Positions 1 to 19,779 of a DNA stretch of 64,000 nucleotides are shown here, in pieces. Source of the DNA: Albula goreensis (taxonomy: Eukaryota > Chordata > Actinopteri > Albuliformes > Albulidae); NCBI GenBank assembly GCA_022829145.1, contig CM040765.1, positions 15,573,292 through 15,637,291 of the forward strand, written 5' to 3'. Positions within the stretch are counted from its first letter, which is position 1. Every line of letters begins with the position of its first letter. A model generated the notes under the pieces. That model saw only the letters and a list, made by a program, of their open reading frames with translations, did not search any database and was not told where the DNA came from. Made by a program: the position numbers and the translations under genes.

Positions 1-365
1 CTGCTTCTTCAACTTTATTGGAAGTGCTTGTGCAGTTGGTTATATTTGGGAATGGCCGTTAAGGATTAGCTTTTAACCGTAATAAGTTATCAAACTGATA
101 ATAAGATGCGAAACAGAAAAATATTTAGCTGAGATATCATTAAATTTGTTTAAAAATATATCATTTATTTTATTTCTATAAGTTGTTTTTTGCTGGAGTC
201 GTAATCTGTGTTTTTAATGTATTTAGGAGTACACAGATAGAATATATTTATATAAAATGACAACGCTCAGTTTTAAAACTTGATCTTTTTTAAGTTTACT
301 TTGTTGTTGGTGATAGTTGACGGTTGCAGCGGTGAAAAGTACGATAAAAGTACTATGCGGCAAAG
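1..365 (+). promoter_or_regulatory. kcnj8: 5' flank / probable promoter and 5' UTR of kcnj8
   Basis: AT-rich sequence directly upstream of the kcnj8 start codon. A TATAAAA motif lies at 251-257, about 110 bp before the ATG, and would fit a transcription start near 280. Alternatively, a pyrimidine-poor AG near 330 could be the acceptor of a 5' non-coding exon, because mammalian KCNJ8 has one (from memory). The sequence does not decide between these, and no other promoter element is clear. Confidence 0.3.
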
Positions 366-2342
<1,977 letters not shown>

Positions 2343-3417
2343 CAGGAGGCTTGGGCCCCCCTGGCAGTGGTGATCTGTTGCCTGGGGACCTTAGGGCTCC
2401 ACACAGCCCTCTTCGCTTAGATAAAACTGACCCTCTACTTCCCCTTTATTTCCCACCGCCATTAGCAGACCCTTATATGATACAAACATATTCACTTACA
2501 CTACATCTACATTCACTGAATCTACATTCACACGTAAATATAGCCCAAAGTCATGCACGGGAAAGGGATAGTAGGTGCATTCCAAAGTGCTACATGTTAC
2601 TATCCATCCTCACTTCAATCCACCAAGCCTTAGAGAGACTGCTTACTAATGTCATCACATGTAACATGAAGAGTAACCCTTGATGAGGGCTTGAAGGTTT
2701 ACGGAGTAAACTTTGGAATGCAGCCTCTACAACTTTTGAACTTTTACCACACAGGTCTTTGTTTTTACTTTCCTTTTTTTACTTCAAAATCAGAGACCAG
2801 TTCACACCTGAGAAACAAGGTGAGGTGGGTGAACTTGAACTGTGCAATCAACTGCTGTAATGGAATGAGTGCTGAATAATGATGAACACTGACAGATTCT
2901 ATGGCTCTCGAGATTCAGTCATATCACAGTCAGTAATACCAAAAGATTGGGAATTTAAACTGAATCTTCATTCCTCCGTTTTTCATCTACGGTGGATTTT
3001 TTTGTCTGTTTTAGTTCTTCATTCACAGCACTGTTATTCCAATATAATTATATTTGTGTCCAGAAAAATACATATTCATCTTCCACACATTTAAAATTTT
3101 GTATGTAATAGGTGTGGTCTAATTTATCTGTAATCAAGTATTTACACATGAAATATATAATCCTGACAGGTAATATAATGTTTTAATTGTAAACCACTGT
3201 TTTCTTCATATACAAAATATATTTGTCTCTGTTTTAATGTTGTAGTTACTTATAGTAACACATGGTAGTGGCTTGAGCACTAAGTTATTGTAAAACAGTA
3301 GCCGTGTTCATTATGTCCAAAATACAGTCTCAGATTGCCTGCAGACAGAACCTTTTGCCACAGTATGTATGGCACAGTAAACTTGAATGGATTGGACAAT
3401 TCTGTAGAAACCACAGC

Positions 3418-3423
3418 AATAAA
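3418..3423 (+). terminator. Candidate poly(A) signal of kcnj8
   Basis: AATAAA about 1.08 kb after the kcnj8 stop codon, giving a 3' UTR close to the length I would expect for this gene. The sequence 2343-3417 is AT-rich with no conserved ORF. A second AATAAA at 4312-4317 could give a longer 3' UTR. Confidence 0.45.
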
Positions 3424-4930
3424 TATTATCCTTTGACATAAACATGCAGTTTTTGTTCACTTGTTTAATCGAAAGTTTTGATATCTCCTTTTGTCTGAAA
3501 AAATATTACCATACAAATATTTCCAAGTGCAATATTTCCATGTCCCCTTTAATCATATCTTACAGCTAAAGCTTCTTAAATTCAACACATTTTCAACTTC
3601 AACTGACAAGGTCATGTCACAGAAAATCAAATGCAAGACTTCTGTTCACAGATGGATGTCCCTTATTAGCCTCAGGTGGTATAAGTTCATGGTAATTGCT
3701 GAAGAAATACTTAAATATGTAAAGCCTGTTTTATTTTCTCTTAATTTAAGTAAAAGTTCAAGGTTTCATAACTGTGATCATTTCCCATGACCTACCAATG
3801 AACTGCAAAGTAGGGACAGCAGCTGTTTCTCATGAAAATGGGAACTCAGCAGCCACTCTCAGCAGGGAGCAACTGCTTTTGTGGTTCAGAGTGACATATG
3901 TTTGAAAACCCAAAATATGGTATTCCAGGGACAAATGGAAAATGCAAAACTTGTCAAAAGAATGAAGAGAGATGCCCAAACTTGTTTGTATAAACTGTAA
4001 ATGAGTTTTATTGTGTATGTAGAAAAGCAAGATGAAGTTTACGGCTGAATGACACCTTATGTGGGAAGATGTGTCTGAGCATGAGTGTTGTGTTAGCCAC
4101 CCGTAACAGCGTGTGTCATCCTTATACAAATATGCATGGTGAAAGCAAACACTGACAAAAATTAGAATTTGGGCTGCTTGGAAGGTCTGCTTTCCACATT
4201 TTGGCATAAATACCCGTGACAACTGTCACTCACCTGCCTGTTTAGTGCAGTCAGTGTGACTAGGAGGAATACCCCTTAACTGTACGATGTCAGAAAGTGG
4301 CAGATGAACAGAATAAAACTATCATTAATAAGTCAAGCCAGGCCCTACCTGATAGCATCTAGTGCAAATCTGTAGCACTGGCAATTTTACAAAATGTGGG
4401 GATTTTTCCAGTTTCAACATACTTTTAAGAGGTCATACATGTTCAATTTCAGCTTGGTAGTAAATTCAATACCTCATCAACACCAGGAGCTGCTGAAAAC
4501 TACACTGACCACAGATACCCCCTTTCCTCATGCAATCACACAAAATTCTGATTCCTTGGGTTTAGAGGCCCCGAAAAAAACGATACAGCAATCCTAAATG
4601 CCACTACATTTCCCCTCAGACACTGAACATACTTGTAAATGAAAAATGTCACTCCTTCTTATTTTTACAGAAATTCTTCAGCGATATTGGTTCAAACGAG
4701 CGGAAGTTGATTGATAATTTAATAAGCCTGTGCTAGCACTTCACCGGTTATGCTGGCTGTGTCGTCGATTAGCTGTTAACAACAGGAAGCCTAACACATG
4801 TATATTGTTATAGTATGTCGAAAACGTGCTGCCCTTCCATTTACAGAGTGAGTTTGTGGAAAATCCGTTCCATCGAGAACAAGGAAGGATGCATGGAAAA
4901 TATTCATGGGTAGGTCAGCCTTGGTCGGTT

Positions 4931-4967
4931 ACCTCACAACGTTAGTGATGGCTAACGTTTGTGAGGT
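4931..4967. repeat. Inverted repeat (hairpin), 15-16 bp arms
   Basis: Left arm 4931-4945 (acctcacaacgttag) and right arm 4952-4967 (ctaacgtttgtgaggt) are reverse complements except for one extra T, separated by 6 bp. Flanking bases (ggtt before, taac after) partly extend the pairing. It could be a mobile-element terminus or a structured RNA element. No product is assigned. Confidence 0.6.
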
Positions 4968-6332
4968 TAACTACTGTTAACTGAAATTGTGAGTATGGTA
5001 ACTATTTATACTCTTCCAACGCGCACACCTATTTGAAGCCAACGTCCAACAGGCGTTGTGAATTCCTAACGCATCCATCAGTTAGGTCATGGCTATGGGA
5101 AGACCAGAACGCCATTGTCGTATTATCAATTTTAGGACGTTTGTGCATGTGTGCGTAATTGTATTTTGACTATCTTAAACTGTCTGCTTATTTGGTCTGC
5201 AATACAATATAAACACTATGCGTCAGAGATGTACACCACATGTCCACAGCAGCGAAAGATTGTTATTTTCAGGGTAAATTTACAATTATTACTATATTAT
5301 TGCAATGGCTACGTTGGTCTTGGCCCTTATTCCTGCCGTCTAGCCTGTGGTGAATGAGTGCCATCTAGTGGTGAATACCAATCTTGCCATCTTCTAAACC
5401 TGAATAATTCATGTCATGTAACAAATGGAGTTGTTAAAAATTTAAACAAAGATAAACCACGGATTATACTGATAAATCAAAGATTATACTGACTTGAAAT
5501 GCTGTTCCAGGATGCTGTATTGTAAATGTCGGTATATTGCTCACCATCGCCGTCAACTTTGCCTGTAGGTGGTGTTTGTTCACTTTACCCAGTTAGAATA
5601 ATTGTACTGTTGCCTCGTGTAACGGTGGCTACGTCTACTGGTTGATGGGATAAGTTATCCTGGAATTATGGTAGCATGTGTTTGAATGCAGCAACCAACC
5701 CAAGATATTGGTTGGTATTGATTGGTAGCATAGAAATAAGGTACTCAACGTAATTGGCCAGCGGACTCGGCTATGTGAAATTTCAAATGTTCGCTGAATT
5801 TTATTTTAAGTAATGCTACGTTATGTAACTATGTAACGATAAGCCACTGACAGTGGGCTTTAATATTTAACTTTAATTTGACATCTGTTGTTCCAGTGCA
5901 TTAAATTAATGACTGTTGTGCGGAAACCTATCTGAAATGTGCTAGCTACATGTTATACAGTTGTTTCAAGTGATGCGTGTATCACTGCGCGTACTATGTT
6001 GCCAGTCATCTGTAGATTTACAAAGTAGCTGATTTCTTAAGTATGAATTGGAGCTGATAGTTGTATCTCTCGCTTCAAGAAGTCTTTGCTGGCACAGTAT
6101 TCACAGATCCTTGGTTGGGTTGTATCAGACGGAGCAGATAAAATGGGATGCTTTGTCTAATTGATTTTACTAGTTTTAGTGGTCAGCAAGGAATTGATGG
6201 GTCCTTGTGCACATAGCTGCGCATTTTTTTTTTATCTATGGACTTCATATCGGTTTAAATTGAATCAATCCGAGGCGCCTGTGCAAATCAGGGTTATAAT
6301 CGTGAACCTGTCGATGTACCTAGACACTATGA

Positions 6333-6340
6333 ATGCAAAC
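6333..6340 (+). promoter_or_regulatory. Octamer-like distal element of U4
   Basis: ATGCAAAC lies at about -250 relative to the U4 start, one mismatch from the ATGCAAAT octamer that is a standard part of distal sequence elements of vertebrate snRNA genes at about -220 to -250. I saw no clear ZNF143 site next to it, so this is tentative. Confidence 0.3.
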
Positions 6341-6524
6341 TCTGTTCTTGAGTGTGATGTATCCCGTCATGCAACGCGGTTGGCTACATTGTATATATTT
6401 TTAACTAACGTCGTGAAACAAAGTATTTGACGTTATTTGTAGCTTTACATGCTTACATCTGTTAGCCTCGCAGAGACCCTGCTTTATATACTTATCAGGT
6501 TGTAGAATAATAATCCTCGTAACA

Positions 6525-6540
6525 ACACCGTCGACTTGAC
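6525..6540 (+). promoter_or_regulatory. Proximal sequence element (PSE) of the U4 gene
   Basis: acaccgtcgacttgac lies at -61 to -46 from the U4 5' end, the position at which SNAPc binds in vertebrate snRNA promoters. It resembles the CACCGNGACTTGA-type PSE of human U2 (from memory). No TATA box lies at -25, as expected for a Pol II rather than a Pol III snRNA promoter. Confidence 0.65.
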
Positions 6541-6585
6541 AGTTATGTGTTACAGACAATACCTGTCCAGTACTGAGAGAAGGTT

Positions 6586-6729
6586 AGCTTTGCGCAGTGG
6601 CAGTATCGTAGCCTATGAGGTTTATCCGAGGCGCGATTATTGCTAGTTGAAAACTTTACCCAATACCCCGCCGTGACGACTTGAAATATAGTCGGCATTG
6701 GCAATTTTTGACGGTCTCTAAGGAGACTG
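6586..6729 (+). ncRNA. U4 spliceosomal snRNA
   Basis: A full-length 144-nt U4 small nuclear RNA, part of the U4/U6.U5 tri-snRNP that delivers U6 to the spliceosome. The 5' end AGCTTTGCGCAGTGGCAGTA, which forms U4/U6 stem II, is unchanged from human. Then come the 5' stem-loop kink-turn (ATGAGG...CCGAGG), the GAAAACTTTACCCAAT linker, the central GCCG...CGGC hairpin, the Sm site AATTTTTGA and the terminal hairpin GGTCTC-TAAG-GAGACT. Differences from human U4 that I can see are A29 to T at the kink-turn, A61 to G, T73 to A, a loop change also found in human U4-2, and a G-T wobble replacing an A-T pair in the last stem. None destroys a helix or the Sm site. With a PSE 46 bp upstream and a 3' box 10 bp downstream this looks like an expressed gene. 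Confidence 0.95.
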
Positions 6730-6738
6730 ATAATCAAA

Positions 6739-6752
6739 GTATAAAACAAGAA
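6739..6752 (+). terminator. 3' box of the U4 gene
   Basis: gtataaaacaagaa begins 10 bp after the mature U4 3' end and fits the snRNA 3' box consensus GTTTN0-3AAARNNAGA with small departures. In vertebrates the Integrator complex cleaves snRNA precursors using this element. Confidence 0.6.
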
Positions 6753-7358
6753 ATATGGTAATATGTGAAGGTTGCGTTTACACGTACCTCAACAGTTAAT
6801 TCATTTCACATGTGAAAGACTAATCTAAAATCTTCTCTAACAATAGGCAGGCGCGGATGGAAAATACGGAATGTGCAATAGTACACTGAAAATGTATTGA
6901 TTTGAACTGATGTAACATGTATCCAAAATATCATTTTTTCAGTATTACCTCTCAAGTTTTTTTATTTATTGGGAAAATACATAGATGACCTTTCTAAATA
7001 CGTATTCGCTTTAGTTATGTCTGGTTTCTGAGTTCAGTTCATTTATACAAACAGATAATTTCGAACAAATATCCTGTTTTCCGCATGCCATACTGAAATG
7101 CCATGTGCGCCTATCTCTCAGTTATTACGGTAGATGATGACGTATGTGTAGGAGGGTCCCGGTTCCTGTGTCTGGGCAGCGTAGTTGTACTACAAGCAAT
7201 GAACATTGTGTTTCGAATGCTGCTCTTCCACTCTCACCTTATCGAGATTCGCGATAAGTTTGTGATAGTCTTCAATAAAGTAAGTGCGTGCTCGCTTGCA
7301 AGCGGACAGTGTACACGGATGCGCAACTAAGTCCCGGAATTTCACACGCCCCCGATAG

Positions 7359-14768
<7,410 letters not shown>

Positions 14769-15450
14769 CGCTAAAGACCAGCCCAGCCCTTATTTCTCCC
14801 ATGCAGGTTCATCTCACATAGGGGTTATTGTTTAGGACTGCAGGAATATAGCTTGTTTTATGATTTTAAACTCATAACCAAATATGCAGTGAAAATGTGC
14901 CATCCTACCTTTACCGTGCTCCGCTATTTCTCTACCACTACAGACAAACTCTGAGCTCTGTTTCAGGAAATGAAGTTTAGTCTACTGACATACAGACAAC
15001 CAGTCTGCGTCCGATGGCACTATGTGAGAGACGATCACTTTGGTGATGAGTGTTCGACAAAGCATGAATCTTAACTGACACTATAAGGCTGGAGCCAGCC
15101 TGTTCTCTTCATTAATACTGAACTGCTCTAAATGATAGACTTGTTTGAGTAGTTTACACAATACTACAGTCTGAATGAATGTGCTGGATTTTTCCTGTCT
15201 TTTTTGTGTGCCATTTTACAATCAATGAAGTTTTTTGTGCTGTCTTCCTGATTTGGTCGGTACTGAAAGTGGGTGATTTGGGTAAATTATTTTAAAATGT
15301 GTTTATTTTATTGCACAATGGAGAAGGCTGTTTTTTTATTATTTTAATGTTGAATCTTAAACAGCATTTTATTTTGTTTTAAAATTGAACCAAATCTGCT
15401 GAAAAAGAAGAAAGACTGTGATTGTGAATTCATTTTGAATGTGAAATTTA

Positions 15451-15456
15451 AATAAA
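15451..15456 (+). terminator. cmas: Poly(A) signal of cmas
   Basis: AATAAA 683 bp after the cmas stop, followed within 20-30 bp by a T/GT-rich stretch (ttttctggtgcctttaacttttgtgact), the usual form of a functional cleavage site. The 3' UTR 14769-15450 has no other AATAAA that I noticed. Confidence 0.7.
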
Positions 15457-16360
15457 GCAGATTTTCTGGTGCCTTTAACTTTTGTGACTTCTCACCTTAA
15501 GATCAAGCTTTTGTGATATTTCCAGACCATGATTCAGATAGACCATTTGAATCTTTGTCACTGCATAGATCAAAGTAAAGGGCCTTTTTTATAGACTATA
15601 GTTTCTAGCTGTGTCTGTTTATACTAGCTATATTATAGCTCTGTCTTTTTGAACAAGAGAATCATTATCAGTTTGCCTTGTGTTCTGAACAAACCAAATC
15701 TTTGGCCGGTCCAGCCTAACTCTTCTATCCACATCCATTCATTTTACACACAACAACCTTGAAAACATACAGTACCTCGAGCAAATGTATGAACCTCATA
15801 AATGTAGAACTTAGTTCTTCTTAAGCACTTTTGTCTAAATTAAAACTTCATATTTTTGCATGTTTCCAGTTATCGATAAAGTAACGGTTTCTGCGTAATC
15901 ACATTTTATGTTCAGCTTGATAGCTAGTTCCTGGTTGTTTACAACCCCAGTAATAGTGCCAAACAGGTACACAGGCGTTCACTGCAAATGAGATGTAATA
16001 CAAAGACTAGATCTTCTTACATTTATGCTTCAAAAAAATGTGTTCATTAAACAATGTTATTTTTTGTCAAGAACTCTGTTGATAGGGTTCATATATCTGC
16101 CAGAAGTTCATTTTCCAGGTTGCTTTTTGAGAAATGAGTGAAGGAGTCAGCATGGGACCTAAACAGACCAGCAGGAGATTGGGTTCTTTTGGAGTGGAGG
16201 ACAAACAGAAAATGATCCTGACTCGTTCATGAAGACACACCAGAGGGAAGGAAAGTATAGAGCTTCTCTTTTAAAAAAAAGTGAAATGGCCCTTCAAGAG
16301 CTGTGGTGCTTATTTTAGTTCCCTACCTTTTGTGGGCTTTGTTAATTCAGCGGTAATCAC

Positions 16361-16637
16361 AGGTGTGGAATACCAGAGTTTCAGTCCACCCTGCATACCT
16401 GTCAGGCCTGCCAGAGGTCCTGCAAAACCGGTTTGATCAGGCTTATTCAGCCACCGGTGACAGTATCCGTAAGAGACACACAATAGGACACTCCCAAAAG
16501 CCTAAGAGAGGTGTGGTATGTACCGGACACAGGACAGAGGCATGTGGCTGGAGCTCCTTTCAGCCCCTGGGCAAAGTTTATTTTTTCTCTTCTCAGAGGT
16601 GGACGTCATCTACAACACCCAAGCTGTGAATGCATGA
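16361..16637 (+). pseudogene. Decayed duplicate of cmas intron 2 and start of exon 3
   Basis: Bases 16597-16625 match the first 29 bases of cmas exon 3 at 23 of 29 positions, directly after a tttctcttctcag acceptor like the real one. The frame would read EVDVIYNTQA, then diverge and stop at 16635-16637. Upstream, 16400-16500 matches cmas intron 2 (8510-8615) in order: tgtc..ggcctg, ggtcctg.aaaacc, tcattcagccA-type and ggacactccca.aagcc blocks. The similarity may start at the exon 2/intron 2 junction (cag|gtg at 16361-16366). This is best explained as a remnant of a tandem duplication of cmas sequence. It cannot code for a protein. Confidence 0.7.
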
Positions 16638-17256
16638 TGGTGTTGCTTCTGTACTGGAAATAGTGCTCCTATCATTTATTTGAACTGTAATGGCCAATTT
16701 TGTTGTAATATGGCATTATTCAGAAATTAATAATTGGTACGCAGACCAATATTAGCAAGTATGTTTTCATAGATGTATTAAACATATATGTTGCTCGCAA
16801 GTAAGTAACTCGGTTTTTAATGTCATTAAACTTTTTATTGTTGAGATATAGTACATGACCTGCAAAGGTTTCTGTATTCAAAATGAATTGAGCTGCCTGT
16901 AGAGGGCGTTATTGCTCCACTGTTGTGCAATTAAAAGATTTTACTGGGACACACGACAGAGCAGTGGCACATAGCTTGGTAAGGCTCAGGGGGGCTAGGT
17001 AGAGATGGGAAAGCTATAAACAAGGGGATATGATGATGACAAAGATAATCTGTTCTGATAAAGATAGCCCTGCTTATTTCACAGATAATTAAACACCCCA
17101 AAAGAACCAGAAATATTCAGTGTATGTGTGTGTGCCCTCAATCTTTAACTTGAAACCAGTGTCTGTGCCTGTTTTCATTTACTGTACTTGATCAGGAAGC
17201 ATTGCAAATGTAAAATATGCAGAAATGAACCTCATTCAAAAGGTGTGAAAAAACAA

Positions 17257-17294
17257 GCGCACACACACACACACATACACACACACACACACAG
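17257..17294. repeat. (CA)n microsatellite
   Basis: About 18 CA units with one TA interruption. Confidence 0.95.
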
Positions 17295-19404
17295 ACCTTG
17301 TTCCATCAATATCCATTATCCTAGTTGCAGGAGCAATAGAGCCAATGTAGTCTGACAGGAACATGAATCAATGGGCACTGCATCACACAATGTCCTTGTA
17401 TCCTCTGATCCACTAATGTAATGACAGCAGACTCATTAGACATCTATGGTATCCACTGCATGTCTCTGCTATCAGCTGTTAAAGAATAAAGGGAAGTCAA
17501 TGGAAGGTGTTATTAAAAATGTTGTGCTTGAGTTTGTGCATCAAGACAAGCCCCATCAGTACTCCACTCAGAATGCTTTTGTTACATCTCCATTTCATTA
17601 ACATATTATTTAGCACAACCCAAGGAGGAGAAAACTATTCTATATTTAGCCCATGTTACTGTCAGGCTATGAGCAGATTTAGACAATAGCATTCCCTTTG
17701 TACTGCACTTTGAAACAAACTAGCTAATTAAATCACCGCTAGTTGCTTAGCTCCTTGGTAACCATGTGATGCTGCAGACTGTCACTATGGTAACCCAGTT
17801 CCCCCTGTTATTTCTTTTTACATCTCTTCAGCTGGACCATTGTTACGACCAATGGGGCGTCATTCCTCGCATGAGCATTAAAGGATGCAATTCTGACATT
17901 TTACACAACAGCACACAAAAGGCGATAATTCAGGAAAACCAAATACTCTGCTATTTCCTCTGTGGTCCTTCAGTTTATTTGGAGGCTGTGAATGTGTTGA
18001 ATGCTTAAAAAAAGAAATGTCCTCAAAAATGTTTCTATATTGATTTTGCAGGAATAATCTATATAAATGTACATAGTTTACAACAACCATCTCAACTCTT
18101 TCAAGGGACGTGCAGAGCCAACGATGTAATACATGAAGCAAAACCTTTTATCATCAAACAAAAAGAATAAATCTGTACTGTAAGACCATCTTTGCTTTGT
18201 AATGAAGGTATGTATTGCCTTACATATACAAGACATATACATCTCATGCATCTGAAGACTGACAGAAATTGAGAATAAGGAAATGTTCGTAAGGAAATGA
18301 CTCTGCTGAGAGATCTCTCAGGCTTGGGTTCAACCTCAAATGGAATTCAGTCCATCATAAGTGAAATTCCGGAACATTTAAGAAAGGATGCCACATATGG
18401 GTTCAATTACTGCATAGAGATCAGTGTGGACGTGAAACTACCTTAGAATTGACCATAAATAACCAACCCATTAAAGCTACTGACCTCTGGAAATGAAGTT
18501 ACCATGCAACAATGAAAATTCAATTATCCATCAACAGCCATTAGACTTACATATTTCAGTTAAGTACGTTTTTTAATCACCATGCATCAAGATAGAGGCT
18601 GCCCTCAATTACTCTACATAAGTGACACTTTGCCATATCATGACATGGATGAGCTATCTCGCTAAAATCAGTGAATTACATTAAAGGATGTTTATACACG
18701 TGTGCGTATGTTCATATTGTGATATGTAGAAATAAATGACCTTGTGTACAGATGAATTACACAACATTTACTCTTACCGTGTCCAGTGACTCTTCATGGA
18801 TAATATTTCCCTCATTAATATTTTACATTAAGAGGAAATGAGCTTAAAAACAAAAAAATTAAGGGTCCGACTTAAAATGTTCCTTTGAATATACCCTCAT
18901 TAGGGCCCTCATTAGATTAGTTTCTGTTCTTCTAACTTATTAGTCATAACTTCAAATTATTCCAATGAAGAAATAGAGAGAGCTACAATTATCAGCCATT
19001 AACAGCAATTTTCTCTTTTCTCCCAAAATACCACAGAAACGAAATGTTATTTTCATTTATCTGAAGTGTTTGATTACCTCTTTTTTCTCTAGGAAAGATT
19101 CCAACATGTGGGATGCAACAACAACAAAAATTCAAGGTCTTGTTATAAACTTAAGTTTTCTGTTCACAGTAAAAGCATTACTTTAAAAGTTTTGGCATTC
19201 TTAGTGTCATTTTTTTAATCACACAGAAAATATGACCTGTGGAAATGCAGGGTGTTGTGGAAGAGATATAACTAATTATACTTGTGTATGATATCACTAT
19301 ACAATGATTATATTCGGTTGTGTAAAACATGAATTTTCAGGAAGAATTCCTCCAGGGAGCCATTTCAAATGTACAGAAAATTCTAACAAACTACTCACAA
19401 ATTT

Positions 19405-19520
19405 ATGAAGTAACATTTGCACGCCATTTAGCAGATGTCCTTATTGAAAGAAACCTGCACAGTGGCTATTCAATTACCACACCTTGTTCAAACGTGCGAG
19501 TGCAGCATCCTAGCTGGGCA
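19405..19520. repeat. Relic of a dispersed teleost repeat (GCATTTAGCAGAYGCTC family)
   Basis: gccatttagcagatgtcctta near 19422-19442 matches the common fish repeat core (GG)CATTTAGCAGACGCTCTTATCCAGAG, and later gggcattgaacctgc matches its GGGAATCGAACC-type segment. The copy is strongly diverged. Confidence 0.5.
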
Positions 19521-19756
19521 TTGAACCTGCTATATCTGAGATGCCTGTGAAGCCATTTATTTTATGTCTCATTTATTTTAATAGGCTTGGCTGTGTTCCC
19601 ATGAACCTGCAATGAAAGGTGTTGAATTAAATGTACAGTGACCACTCCTGTTCTGACCTTGGGAATCTGGGATTAGAACTGTTTCTGGAAAAAGCTGCCA
19701 ATTCTGTTGACAAGACAATGTATCACTCCACATTAATATGGAGGAAAGAAGAGATT

Positions 19757-19779
19757 GATCTCGTCTGATCGATCGGAAG
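19757..19779 (+). repeat. Short match to 5S rRNA, possible 5S-derived SINE relic
   Basis: gatctcgtctgatc (19757-19770) followed by tcggaag equals the conserved box of 5S rRNA (GATCTCGTCTGATCTCGGAAG) with two extra bases. The flanks do not align convincingly with the rest of 5S RNA, so it is either a worn 5S-derived SINE of the kind known in zebrafish or chance. Confidence 0.3.

Larger units (their letters stand above)
3424..6524. other. Intergenic region between kcnj8 and the U4 gene
   Basis: No supportable exon or RNA gene was seen. Reading frames here are short and do not resemble a family I know. It holds a second AATAAA (4312-4317), a large imperfect inverted repeat (4931-4967) and, toward its right end, the upstream control elements of the U4 gene. 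No ABCC9-like sequence is present. Confidence 0.5.

Noticed and set aside
6543-6749. Minus-strand frame over the U4 gene
   Set aside because: It is the complement of the snRNA and has no coding support.
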